Below, piece by piece: positions 26,131 to 38,545 of a stretch of 64,000 bases of DNA. Every line of letters starts with the position of its first letter. The first letter of the stretch is position 1. The notes beneath the pieces were generated by a model. That model was not told where the DNA came from and made no database searches. It worked only from the letters and a program-made list of their open reading frames with translations. Both the position numbers and the translations under genes were made by a program. Origin of the DNA: Nocardioides marinisabuli (GTDB lineage: Bacteria > Actinomycetota > Actinomycetes > Propionibacteriales > Nocardioidaceae); the NCBI RefSeq assembly GCF_013466785.1, contig NZ_CP059163.1, positions 1,240,001 through 1,304,000 of the forward strand. Reading direction: 5' to 3'.

Positions 26131-26980
26131 CCCAGAGCTCGCGCACCCGGGCGACGTGTGCCGCGGCCTGGGCGTGACCGGCGCGCGCGGAGCCGGGCCG
26201 GGCGGCGGGGTCGAGCACGTTGGAGCCGATCGCGGCACGGGAGCCGTCGTCCGGGGTGATCACCAGGTGCGGCACGCCGAGCTCGGCGAGCTGCTGGCGG
26301 GCGCTGCGCAGCGGGCCGACCGAACGGTCGAGCGGCGAGAGCACCACGACCGGGTCGCACCCGGCGGCCAGGTCGGCGTTGGCGCCCGAGCGCATCCCGC
26401 CGTCGACGTAGGTGCGGCCCCCGATCGGGATCGGCGGGTAGACACACGGCACCGCGCAGGAGGCGTTGACGGCGTCCTCGAGGCCCACGTCGCCGCCGCC
26501 GCGGAAGGCGGCCAGCTCGCCGGTGGCCGCGTCGACGGCGGTCACCACGAGGTCGCGCTCGGGCCAGGTGGTGGTGGTCAGCCGCTGGCGCACCTGGTCG
26601 TAGCGCTCGGCGATGCTCGGGGTGCGCCCCCGCGCGGCGGCCCGCACGGCGCGGGAGCCGAGCAGCCGCCCGAAGACCTCGGGGTCGCGGCGCGAGCGCA
26701 GCACCGCGACGGCGTACGTCGCCAGCACCCGCGGCCCGATCGCGGCCAGCGCCGCCTCGGTGGGGCCCTCGGGGTGGCCGGGCTCCAGGAGCTGGCGCCG
26801 GTAGAGCTCGTCGAGCGGGGTGTCGCTGGTGACCTGGGAGCCGACGATCGAGCCGGCCGAGGTGCCCACGACCCGGTCGGCGCCGGTCAGGTCGACCCCC
26901 GCGTCGGCCAACCCGGCGAGCAGGCCGGTCTCCCACGCGATACCGGTGATGCCGCCGCCGCCGAGCACGAGTGCCTTCAT
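26126..26980 (-). CDS. Patatin-like phospholipase
   Basis: 284 residues. Glycine-rich oxyanion loop LGGGGITGIAW, nucleophile elbow GTSAGS and the Asp of the dyad in YVDGGMRSGAN: all three patatin signatures are intact. The family are Ser-Asp acyl hydrolases acting on lipids, RssA/YchK-like in size. No signal peptide, so cytosolic. A 9-bp inverted repeat (GTGTGGCGT near 26989, ACGCCACAC near 27034) flanks its promoter region and may be regulatory. Confidence 0.9.
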   Translation of the reverse strand: MKALVLGGGGITGIAWETGLLAGLADAGVDLTGADRVVGTSAGSIVGSQVTSDTPLDELYRRQLLEPGHPEGPTEAALAAIGPRVLATYAVAVLRSRRDPEVFGRLLGSRAVRAAARGRTPSIAERYDQVRQRLTTTTWPERDLVVTAVDAATGELAAFRGGGDVGLEDAVNASCAVPCVYPPIPIGGRTYVDGGMRSGANADLAAGCDPVVVLSPLDRSVGPLRSARQQLAELGVPHLVITPDDGSRAAIGSNVLDPAARPGSARAGHAQAAAHVARVRELWG

Positions 26981-27147
26981 GGCCGCCAGTGTGGCGTGCC
27001 TTTACCAGTCTTGACCGATCGGGTGGTGCAAAACGCCACACCGGCGTCCACGATCAGCCAGACTGGTCCGTACCAGCAGTACACCGCTTCCCCCACCGAC
27101 CACGCAGATCCTGTCTCGGGACCAGGAGTAGGCGTCGAAGGAGTCTC

Positions 27148-28461
27148 ATGTCCCCCACCAAGCCCCTGCCCTTCGTGGCCACCCTGGCCACGACGGCCGC
27201 CCTGGCCCTCGGCCTCTCGCTCGCCCCCGCCACCGCCGCCGAACCGACCCCCCGCGACGGCGCAGCCACCTCCGCGGCCCCGGCCGTCGCCGAGAAGCGC
27301 ACCCGCACCCCCTTCGTCTTCAAGGGCAACGGCTACGGCACCGTGGTGGAGGGCGGCGACCTGCCCGTCGACTCCAGCCGGGTGGCGCTGAGCTCGATGG
27401 CCTGCACCACGATCGCCGGCAAGAAGAACCGCAACTTCGTCGAGGAGACCGAGGTCCCGGGTCTGGGGACCGTGCGCGGTGTCTTCTCCCGCGTGGTCAG
27501 CAAGAAGAAGGGCACCACGACCTTCCAGAAGTCCAAGCACAAGGTCGCCGAGATCGTCCTCGCCGAGACCCCGCTGGGCAGCCTGTCGATCTCGGGCATC
27601 GTCTCGACGACCAAGGCCTCCTTCGACACCGAGGAGGGCTGGGCCTCCTCCGCGGTCACCAAGATCGCGGGCATCACCCTGACCCCGGCGGGCGGCGACC
27701 CCATCCAGATCGACATCCCCTCGCCCGGCCAGACCATCCCGATCCCGGGGATCGCCAACATCAGCCTGGGCCGGATGATCGAGAAGCCCGAGCCGGACAA
27801 GAACCGCTCGCGCGCCTACGCCGTGGGCGTGGTGATCGAGGTGATCCCGACCGGCACCACCGTGAAGGTCGCGCGCAGCATGTCGAAGCTCGAGAAGGGC
27901 TTCAAGACCGGCATCTTCGGCGGCAGCGCGATCCCGGTGAAGGCCAACGTCCTCGGCGAGCTGGTCCAGGTCGGTCGCGTCGTGCGGCAGACGATGCCGT
28001 GCCTGGGCACCGACAACGAGTGGCAGGCGGCCGACGCCGCCGACGTCAACCTCGGCGACCAGATCGTCGTGCAGGCCGCCAGCGCCCGCCAGAAGGGCAA
28101 GCAGACCAGGAAGAAGGCGGTCGGCACCGAGGTGGCGCGCATCGCGAAGCTCGACCTCGGCGACGGTGCCCTGGTCCTCGACGCGATCGAGTCGAAGGCC
28201 AAGGTGACCCGCCTCAAGAGCGGCCGGCTCAAGCGCAGCGCCTCGGCCAAGGTCGGCGCCATCACCGCCGGCGGCGGCGACGCGCAGAGCCTCGAGGACC
28301 TCGACGGCCTCGAGATCCCCGGTCTGCTCAAGATCCAGACCGGCCTGAAGAAGAAGATCAAGAACGGCATCCGGATCATCGGGCTGCGGATCACGCTGCT
28401 CGACGGCACCGGCGCGGTGGTCGACCTGGCCACCTCGAAGGTGACCATCGCCGACCGCTGA
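27148..28461 (+). CDS. Secreted choice-of-anchor-P-like protein
   Basis: 437 residues. The GAAGGAG ribosome-binding site 4 nt before ATG 27148 fixes the start. A signal peptide (TLATTAALALGLSLAPATAAE) is followed by FKGNGYGTVVEGGDLPVDSSRVALSSMACT, an opening seen in actinobacterial choice-of-anchor-P proteins. The rest is a run of beta strands rich in Lys and Thr/Val with repeated KKxG turns and two widely spaced Cys. No catalytic motif. Probably an exported, wall-associated protein of unknown use. A strong hairpin follows the gene. Confidence 0.75.
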   Translation: MSPTKPLPFVATLATTAALALGLSLAPATAAEPTPRDGAATSAAPAVAEKRTRTPFVFKGNGYGTVVEGGDLPVDSSRVALSSMACTTIAGKKNRNFVEETEVPGLGTVRGVFSRVVSKKKGTTTFQKSKHKVAEIVLAETPLGSLSISGIVSTTKASFDTEEGWASSAVTKIAGITLTPAGGDPIQIDIPSPGQTIPIPGIANISLGRMIEKPEPDKNRSRAYAVGVVIEVIPTGTTVKVARSMSKLEKGFKTGIFGGSAIPVKANVLGELVQVGRVVRQTMPCLGTDNEWQAADAADVNLGDQIVVQAASARQKGKQTRKKAVGTEVARIAKLDLGDGALVLDAIESKAKVTRLKSGRLKRSASAKVGAITAGGGDAQSLEDLDGLEIPGLLKIQTGLKKKIKNGIRIIGLRITLLDGTGAVVDLATSKVTIADR

Positions 28462-28493
28462 GCCACCCGCAGCACCCGGCACCACCCGGCACC

Positions 28494-28538
28494 GGCCCGG
28501 GGCGACGACCCGCAGCACGCGGGCCCTCGCCCCGGGCC
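28494..28538 (+). terminator. Hairpin after the secreted-protein gene
   Basis: Perfect 12-nt arms GGCCCGGGGCGA (28494-28505) and TCGCCCCGGGCC (28527-28538), 33 nt after the stop, followed by a short T-bearing tract (CTGGTTTCTC). Confidence 0.75.
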
Positions 28539-28610
28539 GTCTGGTTTCTCACACCCCGGATCCGTGGGACGAGGTGGCTCCCCCGGCCCCCGAGGGCGTC
28601 AGATGGGGCG

Positions 28611-29804
28611 GTGACCACCCGCCCGCCCGCGACCGAGCCCTCCTCCCGCCGCCGGTGGGCGATGCTCGGCGCCTCGACGCTGGCGCAGGGCGCGGCCGCG
28701 GTGACCATCCACGGCCCGGCCTTCCTGATCCCGGTGCTGCGCGACGAGGGGCTGAGCCTGCCGCAGGCCGGGCTGGTCGCCGCCGCCCCGACGATCGGGG
28801 TGATGCTGACGCTGGTGGCGTGGGGCCTGCTCACCGACCGCCGCGGCGAGCGCTTCGTGCTGGTCAGCGGGCTCGCCCTGACCGCCGTCGTCGGGCTGGT
28901 CGCGATGGCGGCGCGGGGCCCGGTCGCGCTCTTCGTGGCGCTGCTGGTCGCCGGCGCGGCCGCGGCCAGCACGGGCTCGGCCAGCGGGCGCGTCGTCGTC
29001 GGCTGGTTCCCGCCGCACCGGCGCGGGCTGGCGATGGGGGTGCGCCAGATGGCCCAGCCCACCGGGGTCGCGCTCGCCGCCGTCAGCATCGCCGTCGTCG
29101 CCGACACGTACGGCGTCGCCACCGCCCTGGCCGTCCCGGTCGTCGTCGCGGCCGCGGCCGCGCTGGTGGTGGCCCTGGTCGTGGTCGACCCGCCGCGCCC
29201 GGCCCTCAGCGCCGGCGAGCGCGCACCCAACCCCTACCGCCGCGACTCCTACCTGGCGCGCATCCACGGCGTCTCGGTGCTGCTGGTGGTGCCGCAGTTC
29301 CTGGTGTGGACCTTCGCGCTGGTCTGGCTGGTCAGCGACCGGGGCTGGTCGGCCGCGGCCGCGGGCAGCCTGGTCGCCGGCGCCCAGCTCGCCGGCGCGC
29401 TCGGCCGGATCGCGGCCGGCCAGCTCAGCGACGTGGTCGCCAGCCGGTTGCGCCCGCTGCGCTGGGTGGCCGTGGCCGCCGGCGCCACCATGGTGCTGCT
29501 GGGCCTGGCCGCCGGCCAGGACGCCGCGGTCGCGGTGCCGCTCGTGGTGCTGGCCACGGTCCTGACCGTCGCCGACAACGGGCTCGCCTTCACCGCCGTC
29601 GCCGAGCGCGCCGGACCGCACTGGTCGGGGCGGGCGCTGGGCGCCCAGAACACCGCGCAGTACCTCACCGCCTCGGCCGTCCCCCCGCTGGCCGGCCTGC
29701 TCGTCGACCGGGCCGGGTACGCCGCGGCGTTCGCGCTGGCGGGGCTCTTCCCGCTCCTGGCCGTGCGACTGGTGCCGGTGCGCGAGGAGCACGACCTGAC
29801 CTGA
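28611..29804 (+). CDS. MFS transporter, 12-helix
   Basis: 397 residues, about 12 membrane segments, from a GTG (MTTRPPATEPSSRRRWAMLG). Motif A LLTDRRGERFVL follows segment 2 and the central loop is short. MGVRQMAQPTGVALAA in the fifth segment is typical of CynX/NNP-like or organic-anion MFS proteins. Substrate not predictable. Stands alone between a terminator and a small membrane protein gene. Confidence 0.85.
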   Translation: MTTRPPATEPSSRRRWAMLGASTLAQGAAAVTIHGPAFLIPVLRDEGLSLPQAGLVAAAPTIGVMLTLVAWGLLTDRRGERFVLVSGLALTAVVGLVAMAARGPVALFVALLVAGAAAASTGSASGRVVVGWFPPHRRGLAMGVRQMAQPTGVALAAVSIAVVADTYGVATALAVPVVVAAAAALVVALVVVDPPRPALSAGERAPNPYRRDSYLARIHGVSVLLVVPQFLVWTFALVWLVSDRGWSAAAAGSLVAGAQLAGALGRIAAGQLSDVVASRLRPLRWVAVAAGATMVLLGLAAGQDAAVAVPLVVLATVLTVADNGLAFTAVAERAGPHWSGRALGAQNTAQYLTASAVPPLAGLLVDRAGYAAAFALAGLFPLLAVRLVPVREEHDLT

Positions 29805-29850
29805 GGGGTGAGCGGGGTTCGACCGCTGGCCAGCGGGGTAGGAGATCTAC

Positions 29851-30273
29851 ATGTCCACCACCAGCCTCGTCCTCCTCGTCATCGCCGTCCTGGTCGTCGC
29901 GGTCCTCGTGGGTCTCGCCGTCGTCGCGCTGACGAGGCGCAACGCCCGCCTGCGCGCCGCCCGTGTCGAGCAGGCCGGTCAGCTGCGGGCCGCCGCGGCC
30001 GCCCACGACGAGCCGATCGCCGCCTCGCGCAACCGGGTCGAGGAGGCCCAGGTCCGCGCCGACGAGGCGCACGCCCGGGCCGACGAGGCCGACGCCGAGG
30101 TGCACCTCGCCGAGCAGGTGCTCGCCCACGACGAGGCGCAGCAGGAGGACCAGCTGCGCGCCGCGGACGAGCTCGCCCCCGAGACGAGCACCGGCACGGG
30201 CACCGACGACACGCAGAGCACCCAGGACACGCAGGGCACCGACGACGGACCCGAGGGGCGCCACCGCGCCTGA
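29851..30273 (+). CDS. Small single-pass membrane protein with coiled coil
   Basis: 140 residues: one N-terminal membrane helix (SLVLLVIAVLVVAVLVGLAVVAL), then about 65 residues of Ala/Glu/Arg-rich heptad sequence (VEEAQVRADEAHARADEADAEV, a likely coiled coil) and a Thr/Asp/Gly-rich disordered tail. No family recognised. GTAGGAG before the ATG is a good ribosome-binding site. It may be a membrane-tethered scaffold, but nothing shows this directly. Confidence 0.6.
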   Translation: MSTTSLVLLVIAVLVVAVLVGLAVVALTRRNARLRAARVEQAGQLRAAAAAHDEPIAASRNRVEEAQVRADEAHARADEADAEVHLAEQVLAHDEAQQEDQLRAADELAPETSTGTGTDDTQSTQDTQGTDDGPEGRHRA

Positions 30274-30302
30274 GCCGCCTTGCTGTCTGGGAGGCTGCGC
30301 GC

Positions 30303-31112
30303 ATGGCCTCCGACCAGTCCCCGCGGCAGCCCGCGCCCCAGGGCTCGCAGGTGCCTGCGGCCACCCGGACCCTGCGGGTGCTGCGCTTCCTGGCCGGCCA
30401 GCCCGACCCGGTGCCGGTCGACCGGATCGCCCGCGCCTGCGACCTGCCCCGCTCCACGGCGTACCACCTGCTCGGCGTGATGGTGGAGGAGGGCTTCGTG
30501 ACCCACCTGCCCGAGGAGCACCTCTACGGGCTGGGGGTCGCGGCCTTCGAGGTCGGCAGCGGCTACGCCCGCCAGGTGCCGCTGCAGCGGATCGCACGGC
30601 GGGCGCTGGCCGCCCTCGTCGACCGCACCGGCCACAACGCCCACCTGGCGGTGCTGCACGGGCGTGACGTGCTCTACGTCCTCGAGGAGCGCGCCCCGGG
30701 CCGCGCCCCGCTGGTCACCGACGTGGGCGTGCGGCTGCCCGCCCACCTGACCGCCAGCGGCCGCGCGCTGCTGGCGGGGCTCTCCGCGGCCCAGGTGCGC
30801 GCCACCTACCCGGGCCCCGAGGGGATGGTCGAGCGCACCGGTCTCGGGCCGCGGACGCCGGCGGCCCTGCGCGAGCTGCTCGTCCAGACTCGGGCGCGTG
30901 GGCACGCAACCGAGGACGGCGAGGTGAGCACGGGGATGGCCAGCGTCGCGGCCGCGGTCCGCGACCACAACGACCACCCCGTCGCGGGGGTGGCGGTGAC
31001 CTACCCCGTCGACGAGGTCGAGCGGCCGGCCGGCGTCGAGGCCCTGGCCGCGGAGGTGCGCCGCACCGCCGACCAGCTCACCCGCCGCCTGGGCGGCGGG
31101 CGGGCCCGGTGA
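30303..31112 (+). CDS. IclR-family transcriptional regulator
   Basis: 269 residues. Winged helix-turn-helix (TRTLRVLRFLAGQPDPVPVDRIARACDLPRSTAYHLLGVMVEEGFV) followed by the IclR effector domain (LPAHLTASGRALLAGL, the conserved small-molecule site). GAGGCT lies 6 nt before the ATG, compatible with a leaderless message. Overlaps the EamA-type exporter gene by 4 nt (GTGA), so it probably controls that transporter. Confidence 0.88.
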   Translation: MASDQSPRQPAPQGSQVPAATRTLRVLRFLAGQPDPVPVDRIARACDLPRSTAYHLLGVMVEEGFVTHLPEEHLYGLGVAAFEVGSGYARQVPLQRIARRALAALVDRTGHNAHLAVLHGRDVLYVLEERAPGRAPLVTDVGVRLPAHLTASGRALLAGLSAAQVRATYPGPEGMVERTGLGPRTPAALRELLVQTRARGHATEDGEVSTGMASVAAAVRDHNDHPVAGVAVTYPVDEVERPAGVEALAAEVRRTADQLTRRLGGGRAR

Positions 31113-32077
31113 GCACGTCGACGCGGTGGGGCGTCTCGCAGATCGCCCTGGCCGCGTTCCTGTGGGGCACCGGCGGCCTGGTCGTGCAGCTGGTCCGCGA
31201 GCAGGTGCCGCTGTCGGTGCCGACCATCAGCGCCTGGCGGCTCGCGCTCGCCCTGGCCGCCCTGCTGGCGGTGGTGCTCGCCCAGCGCACCGGCGGGCGG
31301 CTGCTGGCGCTGCTGCGGGCGCGGCCGCGCCGGGTGCTGGCCGTGGGTCTGGCCACCGCGGGCTACCAGCTCCTCTACTTCCTGGCCGTCACCTGGGCCG
31401 GCGTCACGGTCGCGACGGTGGTGAGCCTGGGCCTGGCCCCGGTGCTCCTGGGCGTGAGCGAGGCGGTGACGGCCCGCCGGGCGCCGAGCCCGACGCGGCT
31501 GCTCGTGGTGACCGCCGCGCTGGCCGGCCTCGCCCTGGTCTCGACCTCGACGGGTCACGGTGGGGGTGGCGTGGGGCCACGGCCCCTGGCCGGCCTCCTG
31601 GTCGCCGTGGCCGCCGGGGTGCTCTACGCCCTGGCCACCGGCTGGGGTGGCGCCCTGGCCCGCGACACCCCGCCGCTGGTGCTGACCACCGCGACGACCG
31701 GCGTCGGGGCGGTGGCGCTGGTGCCCGTCGCCCTGCTCGGTGGTGGCCCGCACCTCACCGGTGACCCCGCCGCGCTGGCCCTGCTCGCCTACCTCGGCCT
31801 CTTCACGATGGCCGGGGCGTACGCCGCCTTCTACGCGGGGCTGCGCACCACCAGCGGCTCGACCGCCGCGCTGGTCACGCTGGTGGAGCCGCTGTCGGCG
31901 GCGCTGCTGGCCGCGGTCGTGCTGGGCGAGCGGCTCGGCCCCGGCGGCGTCGTGGGCACGGTGCTGATCCTGGGCGCCGTCGCCGGCCTGGCTCGCGACG
32001 ACGGGGACGCGGTGGCCGCGACCGCCGGCCCGACCGCGGCACTGCCGGGCGTGCCCCCGCACGCCGACCCGCACTGA
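31109..32077 (+). CDS. EamA/DMT-family transporter
   Basis: 322 residues with ten predicted membrane segments in two EamA halves; the second half shows AYAAFYAGLRTTSGSTAALVTLVEPLSAALLAAVVLGERL, the family hallmark. Probably exports a metabolite or amino acid. GTG start inside the IclR stop. The C-terminal 30 residues are a Pro/Ala/His-rich tail. Confidence 0.87.
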   Translation: MSTSTRWGVSQIALAAFLWGTGGLVVQLVREQVPLSVPTISAWRLALALAALLAVVLAQRTGGRLLALLRARPRRVLAVGLATAGYQLLYFLAVTWAGVTVATVVSLGLAPVLLGVSEAVTARRAPSPTRLLVVTAALAGLALVSTSTGHGGGGVGPRPLAGLLVAVAAGVLYALATGWGGALARDTPPLVLTTATTGVGAVALVPVALLGGGPHLTGDPAALALLAYLGLFTMAGAYAAFYAGLRTTSGSTAALVTLVEPLSAALLAAVVLGERLGPGGVVGTVLILGAVAGLARDDGDAVAATAGPTAALPGVPPHADPH

Positions 32078-32203
32078 TCCCACGCCCGGCGAGTTCCCGC
32101 GAACCCCGGCGCGATCGTCGCGGGGTGCCCACACTGTGACGAGCGTCTCGACAGGTCAGTGAACATGTGTCACTTTCGTGTCTCGTTCCCCCCGGAGGTC
32201 ACC

Positions 32204-34744
32204 ATGCGCCGCACCCCGTCCGACACCCGCCCCACCCGGGGCTCCCGCGAGCCCGGCACCACCCGGCGGCTCGCCTGGACCGCCGGTGGCGCCGCCCTGG
32301 TGGTCGGTGCCGCGCTCGTGCTCCCCGGCCTGGTGGGCAGCAGCACCCCCGCGACGGACGCCGCGCGCGGCGCGCAGGCCCGCGGCGGGCTGCAGGCCGC
32401 CCACGACGCGGCCAGCGGGCAGGGGACGCTGCCGTTCACCGACGCCCACGGGCACGAGGTGCGCCTCGACGTCGACCCCGCCACCAAGAACGCGGTCTCG
32501 CGGGCCGGCGAGCTCGGCGCGGAGACCCGCGACCCCACGACCGCGGCCGAGCGCGCCGCCGCGGCGGCGTACGTCGCGCAGGAGCGGGCCCGGCGCGACC
32601 CCCGGCTCGGCTCCACCAAGGCCTACCCGAAACGCACCACGCACCCGCGCACCCGCTACGCGATGGCGCGCGGCTGCTACACGCTGGTCCCCGGTGGCGA
32701 GCCGACCTACTTCCAGGCCACCGACCTGGGCGACTACCTGCTGCTGCTGCCCGACGAGACCCTGCGCAGCAGCGGGGGCGGCACCGCCACCCAGCCCAGC
32801 GACAGCACGGTGTGGACCGCGACCAAGAAGGGCAAGCGGTTCTCGTTCACCAACGACGGCGAGCGGCTCGAGCTCGACGGGGCCACCGCGTTCCGGCTCA
32901 CGACCGCCCGGGGCTGCGCCCGCTGGCCCGAGGCCCAGGTCGACGTCAAGGGCCGCCCCCACACCGGCGTCACGCCCTTCCAGGAGGTCCGCGGCTACGT
33001 CGACGCGCACACCCACCACATGGCCTACGAGTTCCTCGGCGGCGAGGTGCACTGCGGCAAGCCCTGGGACCGGTTCGGGGCCGAGGTCGCGCTGACCGAC
33101 TGCGAGGACCACACCCTCACCGGCGGCTACGGCGCCCTGCTCGAGACCGCCCTGTCGGGCGAGGTCGGCCACGACCCGGTCGGCTGGCCCACCTTCGTCG
33201 ACTGGCCCGCGCCGAACTCCCTGACCCACGAGGGCACCTACTACCGCTGGATGGAGCGCGCCTGGCGCGGCGGCCAGCGCCTGTTCACCAACCTGCTGGT
33301 GGAGAACAACCAGCTGTGCCAGCTCTACCCGCTGAAGCGGAACTCCTGCGACGACATGGACTCCGTGCGCCTGCAGATCCAGCGCACCGTCGAGTTCCAG
33401 GACTACGTCGACGCCCAGTTCGGCGGCCCCGGCAAGGGGTTCTACCGGATCGTGACCAGCCCCTTCGAGGCCCGCGAGGTGATCAACGAGGGCAAGATGG
33501 CCGTGATCTTGGGCATCGAGACCTCGGTGCCCTTCGGCTGCACCTTCAAGAAGCTGCCGCTGGGCGACCTGGCCCAGTGCGACGCCGAGACCATCGACGA
33601 GCAGATGGACGAGATGCACGACCTGGGCGTGCGCCAGATGGAGCTGGTCAACAAGTTCGACAACGCGTTGTCGGGCATCGCCGGCGACGCCGGCGAGACC
33701 GGTGTCGCGGTCAACGCCGCCAACTTCCTCGAGACCGGCACGTTCTGGGACATGCGCACCTGCGCCCCGGCCGACACCGAGAACCACGACCGCAACCAGA
33801 CCCTCGCGGCTCCCGAGATCTCCGCCGACCAGCAGGACGCGCTCTTCGGGGCGATCGGCCAGCTCTTCGGCACCCTCAACCTGCCCGCCCTGCCGCTCTA
33901 CCCGCGCACCAACCACTGCAACGCGCGCGGCCTGACCACCCTGGGCGAGCACACCATCAACAGCCTCGCCGAGCGCAAGATCGTCTTCGACCCCGACCAC
34001 ATGAGCGTCAAGGCGCGCAACCAGGCCCTCGACCAGATCGAGGAGCTGGGCTACCAGGGCCTGCTCTCCAGCCACTCCTGGTCGACGCCCGACGCCTACC
34101 CGCGCATCTACGAGCTCGGCGGCTTCATCACGCCGTACGCCGGCGACTCCACCGGCTTCGTCGAGAAGTGGCGCCGCCACGTGGGCTGGGCCGACGAGCG
34201 CTACTACTTCGCCATGGGCTACGGCGCCGACATCAACGGCCTCGGCGCCCAGGGCGACCCGCGCGGCGTCGACGTGCCCAACCCGGTCACCTACCCCTTC
34301 AAGGGCCTCGGCGGCGTCACCGTGCGCCAGCAGCGCGCCGGCGAGCGGGTCTACGACATCAACGCCGACGGGGTCGCGCAGTACGGCCTCTACCCCGACT
34401 GGATCGAGGACCTCGGCCGGGTCGCGGACTCCCAGCAGGGTGACGGCCGCGCGGTGCTCGACGACATGGCCCGCGGCGCCGAGGGCTACCTGCAGATGTG
34501 GGAGCGGGCCTACGGCATCGCCCCCGACTCCTGCCGCAACCCCGAGCGGCAGCTGCCGGTGGCCACCGTGCAGCGCCGCCTGGAGCGCGGGATGACCACG
34601 ACGCAGGTGATGCGCAAGGTCGGCCAGCCCTACACCCGGCTGGGCCGAACCTTCGGCTTCTGCGCCCGCAGCGGGGGCTCGGAGGTCGAGATGACCGCCA
34701 CCTTCACCAAGCGCGGCACCCTGCGCGGCGTGCGCCGCTCGTGA
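32204..34744 (+). CDS. Large exported amidohydrolase-like protein, distant M19 dipeptidase relative
   Basis: 846 residues; the GGAGG before ATG 32204 sets the start. An Arg-rich tail and one hydrophobic segment (LAWTAGGAALVVGAALVLPGL) form a signal or anchor. After a 230-residue N-terminal part come motifs in the order of renal-dipeptidase-like enzymes: VDAHTHHM, VILGIET, LGVRQMELVNKFDNAL, VFDPDHMS, LLSSHSW, GGFI and MGYGADINGLG. This suggests a metal-dependent hydrolase outside the membrane. Ten or more cysteines point to disulfides. Substrate unknown; similarity to M19 is by motif order only. Confidence 0.7.
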   Translation: MRRTPSDTRPTRGSREPGTTRRLAWTAGGAALVVGAALVLPGLVGSSTPATDAARGAQARGGLQAAHDAASGQGTLPFTDAHGHEVRLDVDPATKNAVSRAGELGAETRDPTTAAERAAAAAYVAQERARRDPRLGSTKAYPKRTTHPRTRYAMARGCYTLVPGGEPTYFQATDLGDYLLLLPDETLRSSGGGTATQPSDSTVWTATKKGKRFSFTNDGERLELDGATAFRLTTARGCARWPEAQVDVKGRPHTGVTPFQEVRGYVDAHTHHMAYEFLGGEVHCGKPWDRFGAEVALTDCEDHTLTGGYGALLETALSGEVGHDPVGWPTFVDWPAPNSLTHEGTYYRWMERAWRGGQRLFTNLLVENNQLCQLYPLKRNSCDDMDSVRLQIQRTVEFQDYVDAQFGGPGKGFYRIVTSPFEAREVINEGKMAVILGIETSVPFGCTFKKLPLGDLAQCDAETIDEQMDEMHDLGVRQMELVNKFDNALSGIAGDAGETGVAVNAANFLETGTFWDMRTCAPADTENHDRNQTLAAPEISADQQDALFGAIGQLFGTLNLPALPLYPRTNHCNARGLTTLGEHTINSLAERKIVFDPDHMSVKARNQALDQIEELGYQGLLSSHSWSTPDAYPRIYELGGFITPYAGDSTGFVEKWRRHVGWADERYYFAMGYGADINGLGAQGDPRGVDVPNPVTYPFKGLGGVTVRQQRAGERVYDINADGVAQYGLYPDWIEDLGRVADSQQGDGRAVLDDMARGAEGYLQMWERAYGIAPDSCRNPERQLPVATVQRRLERGMTTTQVMRKVGQPYTRLGRTFGFCARSGGSEVEMTATFTKRGTLRGVRRS

Positions 34745-34789
34745 CCCCCGGGCGGCGGCCCGCTGCGCAGACACCCGCTGGCGTTGAAG

Positions 34790-34803
34790 TTACCGCCCGG
34801 TAG
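34790..34803. promoter_or_regulatory. TTAC-type palindromic operator before etfD
   Basis: TTACCGCCCGGTAG: TTACCG pairs with CGGTA(A) except at the last base. It overlaps a -10 box TAGGCT (34801-34806). Two related sites lie before fadE5 (47908-47921 and 47930-47943), suggesting a common repressor of fatty-acid oxidation. Confidence 0.6.
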
Positions 34804-34909
34804 GCTCCATCTCACCCCGACTGGAGCCTGACGGCACCGACGCTGGGGCCTAGGCTCACGCAGGCGCGCAGGTAGCCGCGCGCCAACAGAACCCGAGGAG
34901 CACGTCCGC

Positions 34910-38470
<3,561 letters not shown>

Positions 38471-38500
38471 GCAAGGCTAGGCCCGCGCGCGCCGAGGCAG

Positions 38501-38545
38501 AGTGTGGAGCCCCGGATCAACCTGGTTGGTCCGGGGCTCCACACT
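38501..38545. terminator. Long perfect hairpin, copy 2 of the cruciform family
   Basis: Perfect 16-nt arms (38501-38516 and 38530-38545; AGTGTGGAGCCCCGGA on the left) around a 13-nt loop with AACC-T-GGTT. Lies between the convergent etfD and DUF559-like genes; the stop codon of the latter (reverse of 38517-38519) is the first triplet of the loop. Confidence 0.8.

Noticed and set aside
27063..27076. CTGGT-4-ACCAG inverted repeat between the patatin and secreted-protein genes
   Set aside because: A plausible small operator, but with 5-bp arms and no second copy or known regulator it is not distinguishable from chance.
28574..29932. 452-codon open frame overlapping the MFS gene in another frame
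   Set aside because: Arg/Gly/Ala-rich without membrane helices or motifs, whereas the chosen frame gives twelve clear helices.
32145..32180. GTGAACATGTGTCAC before the exported amidohydrolase gene as an operator
   Set aside because: Only 4-bp arms pair around an unpaired centre; not enough to call a site.
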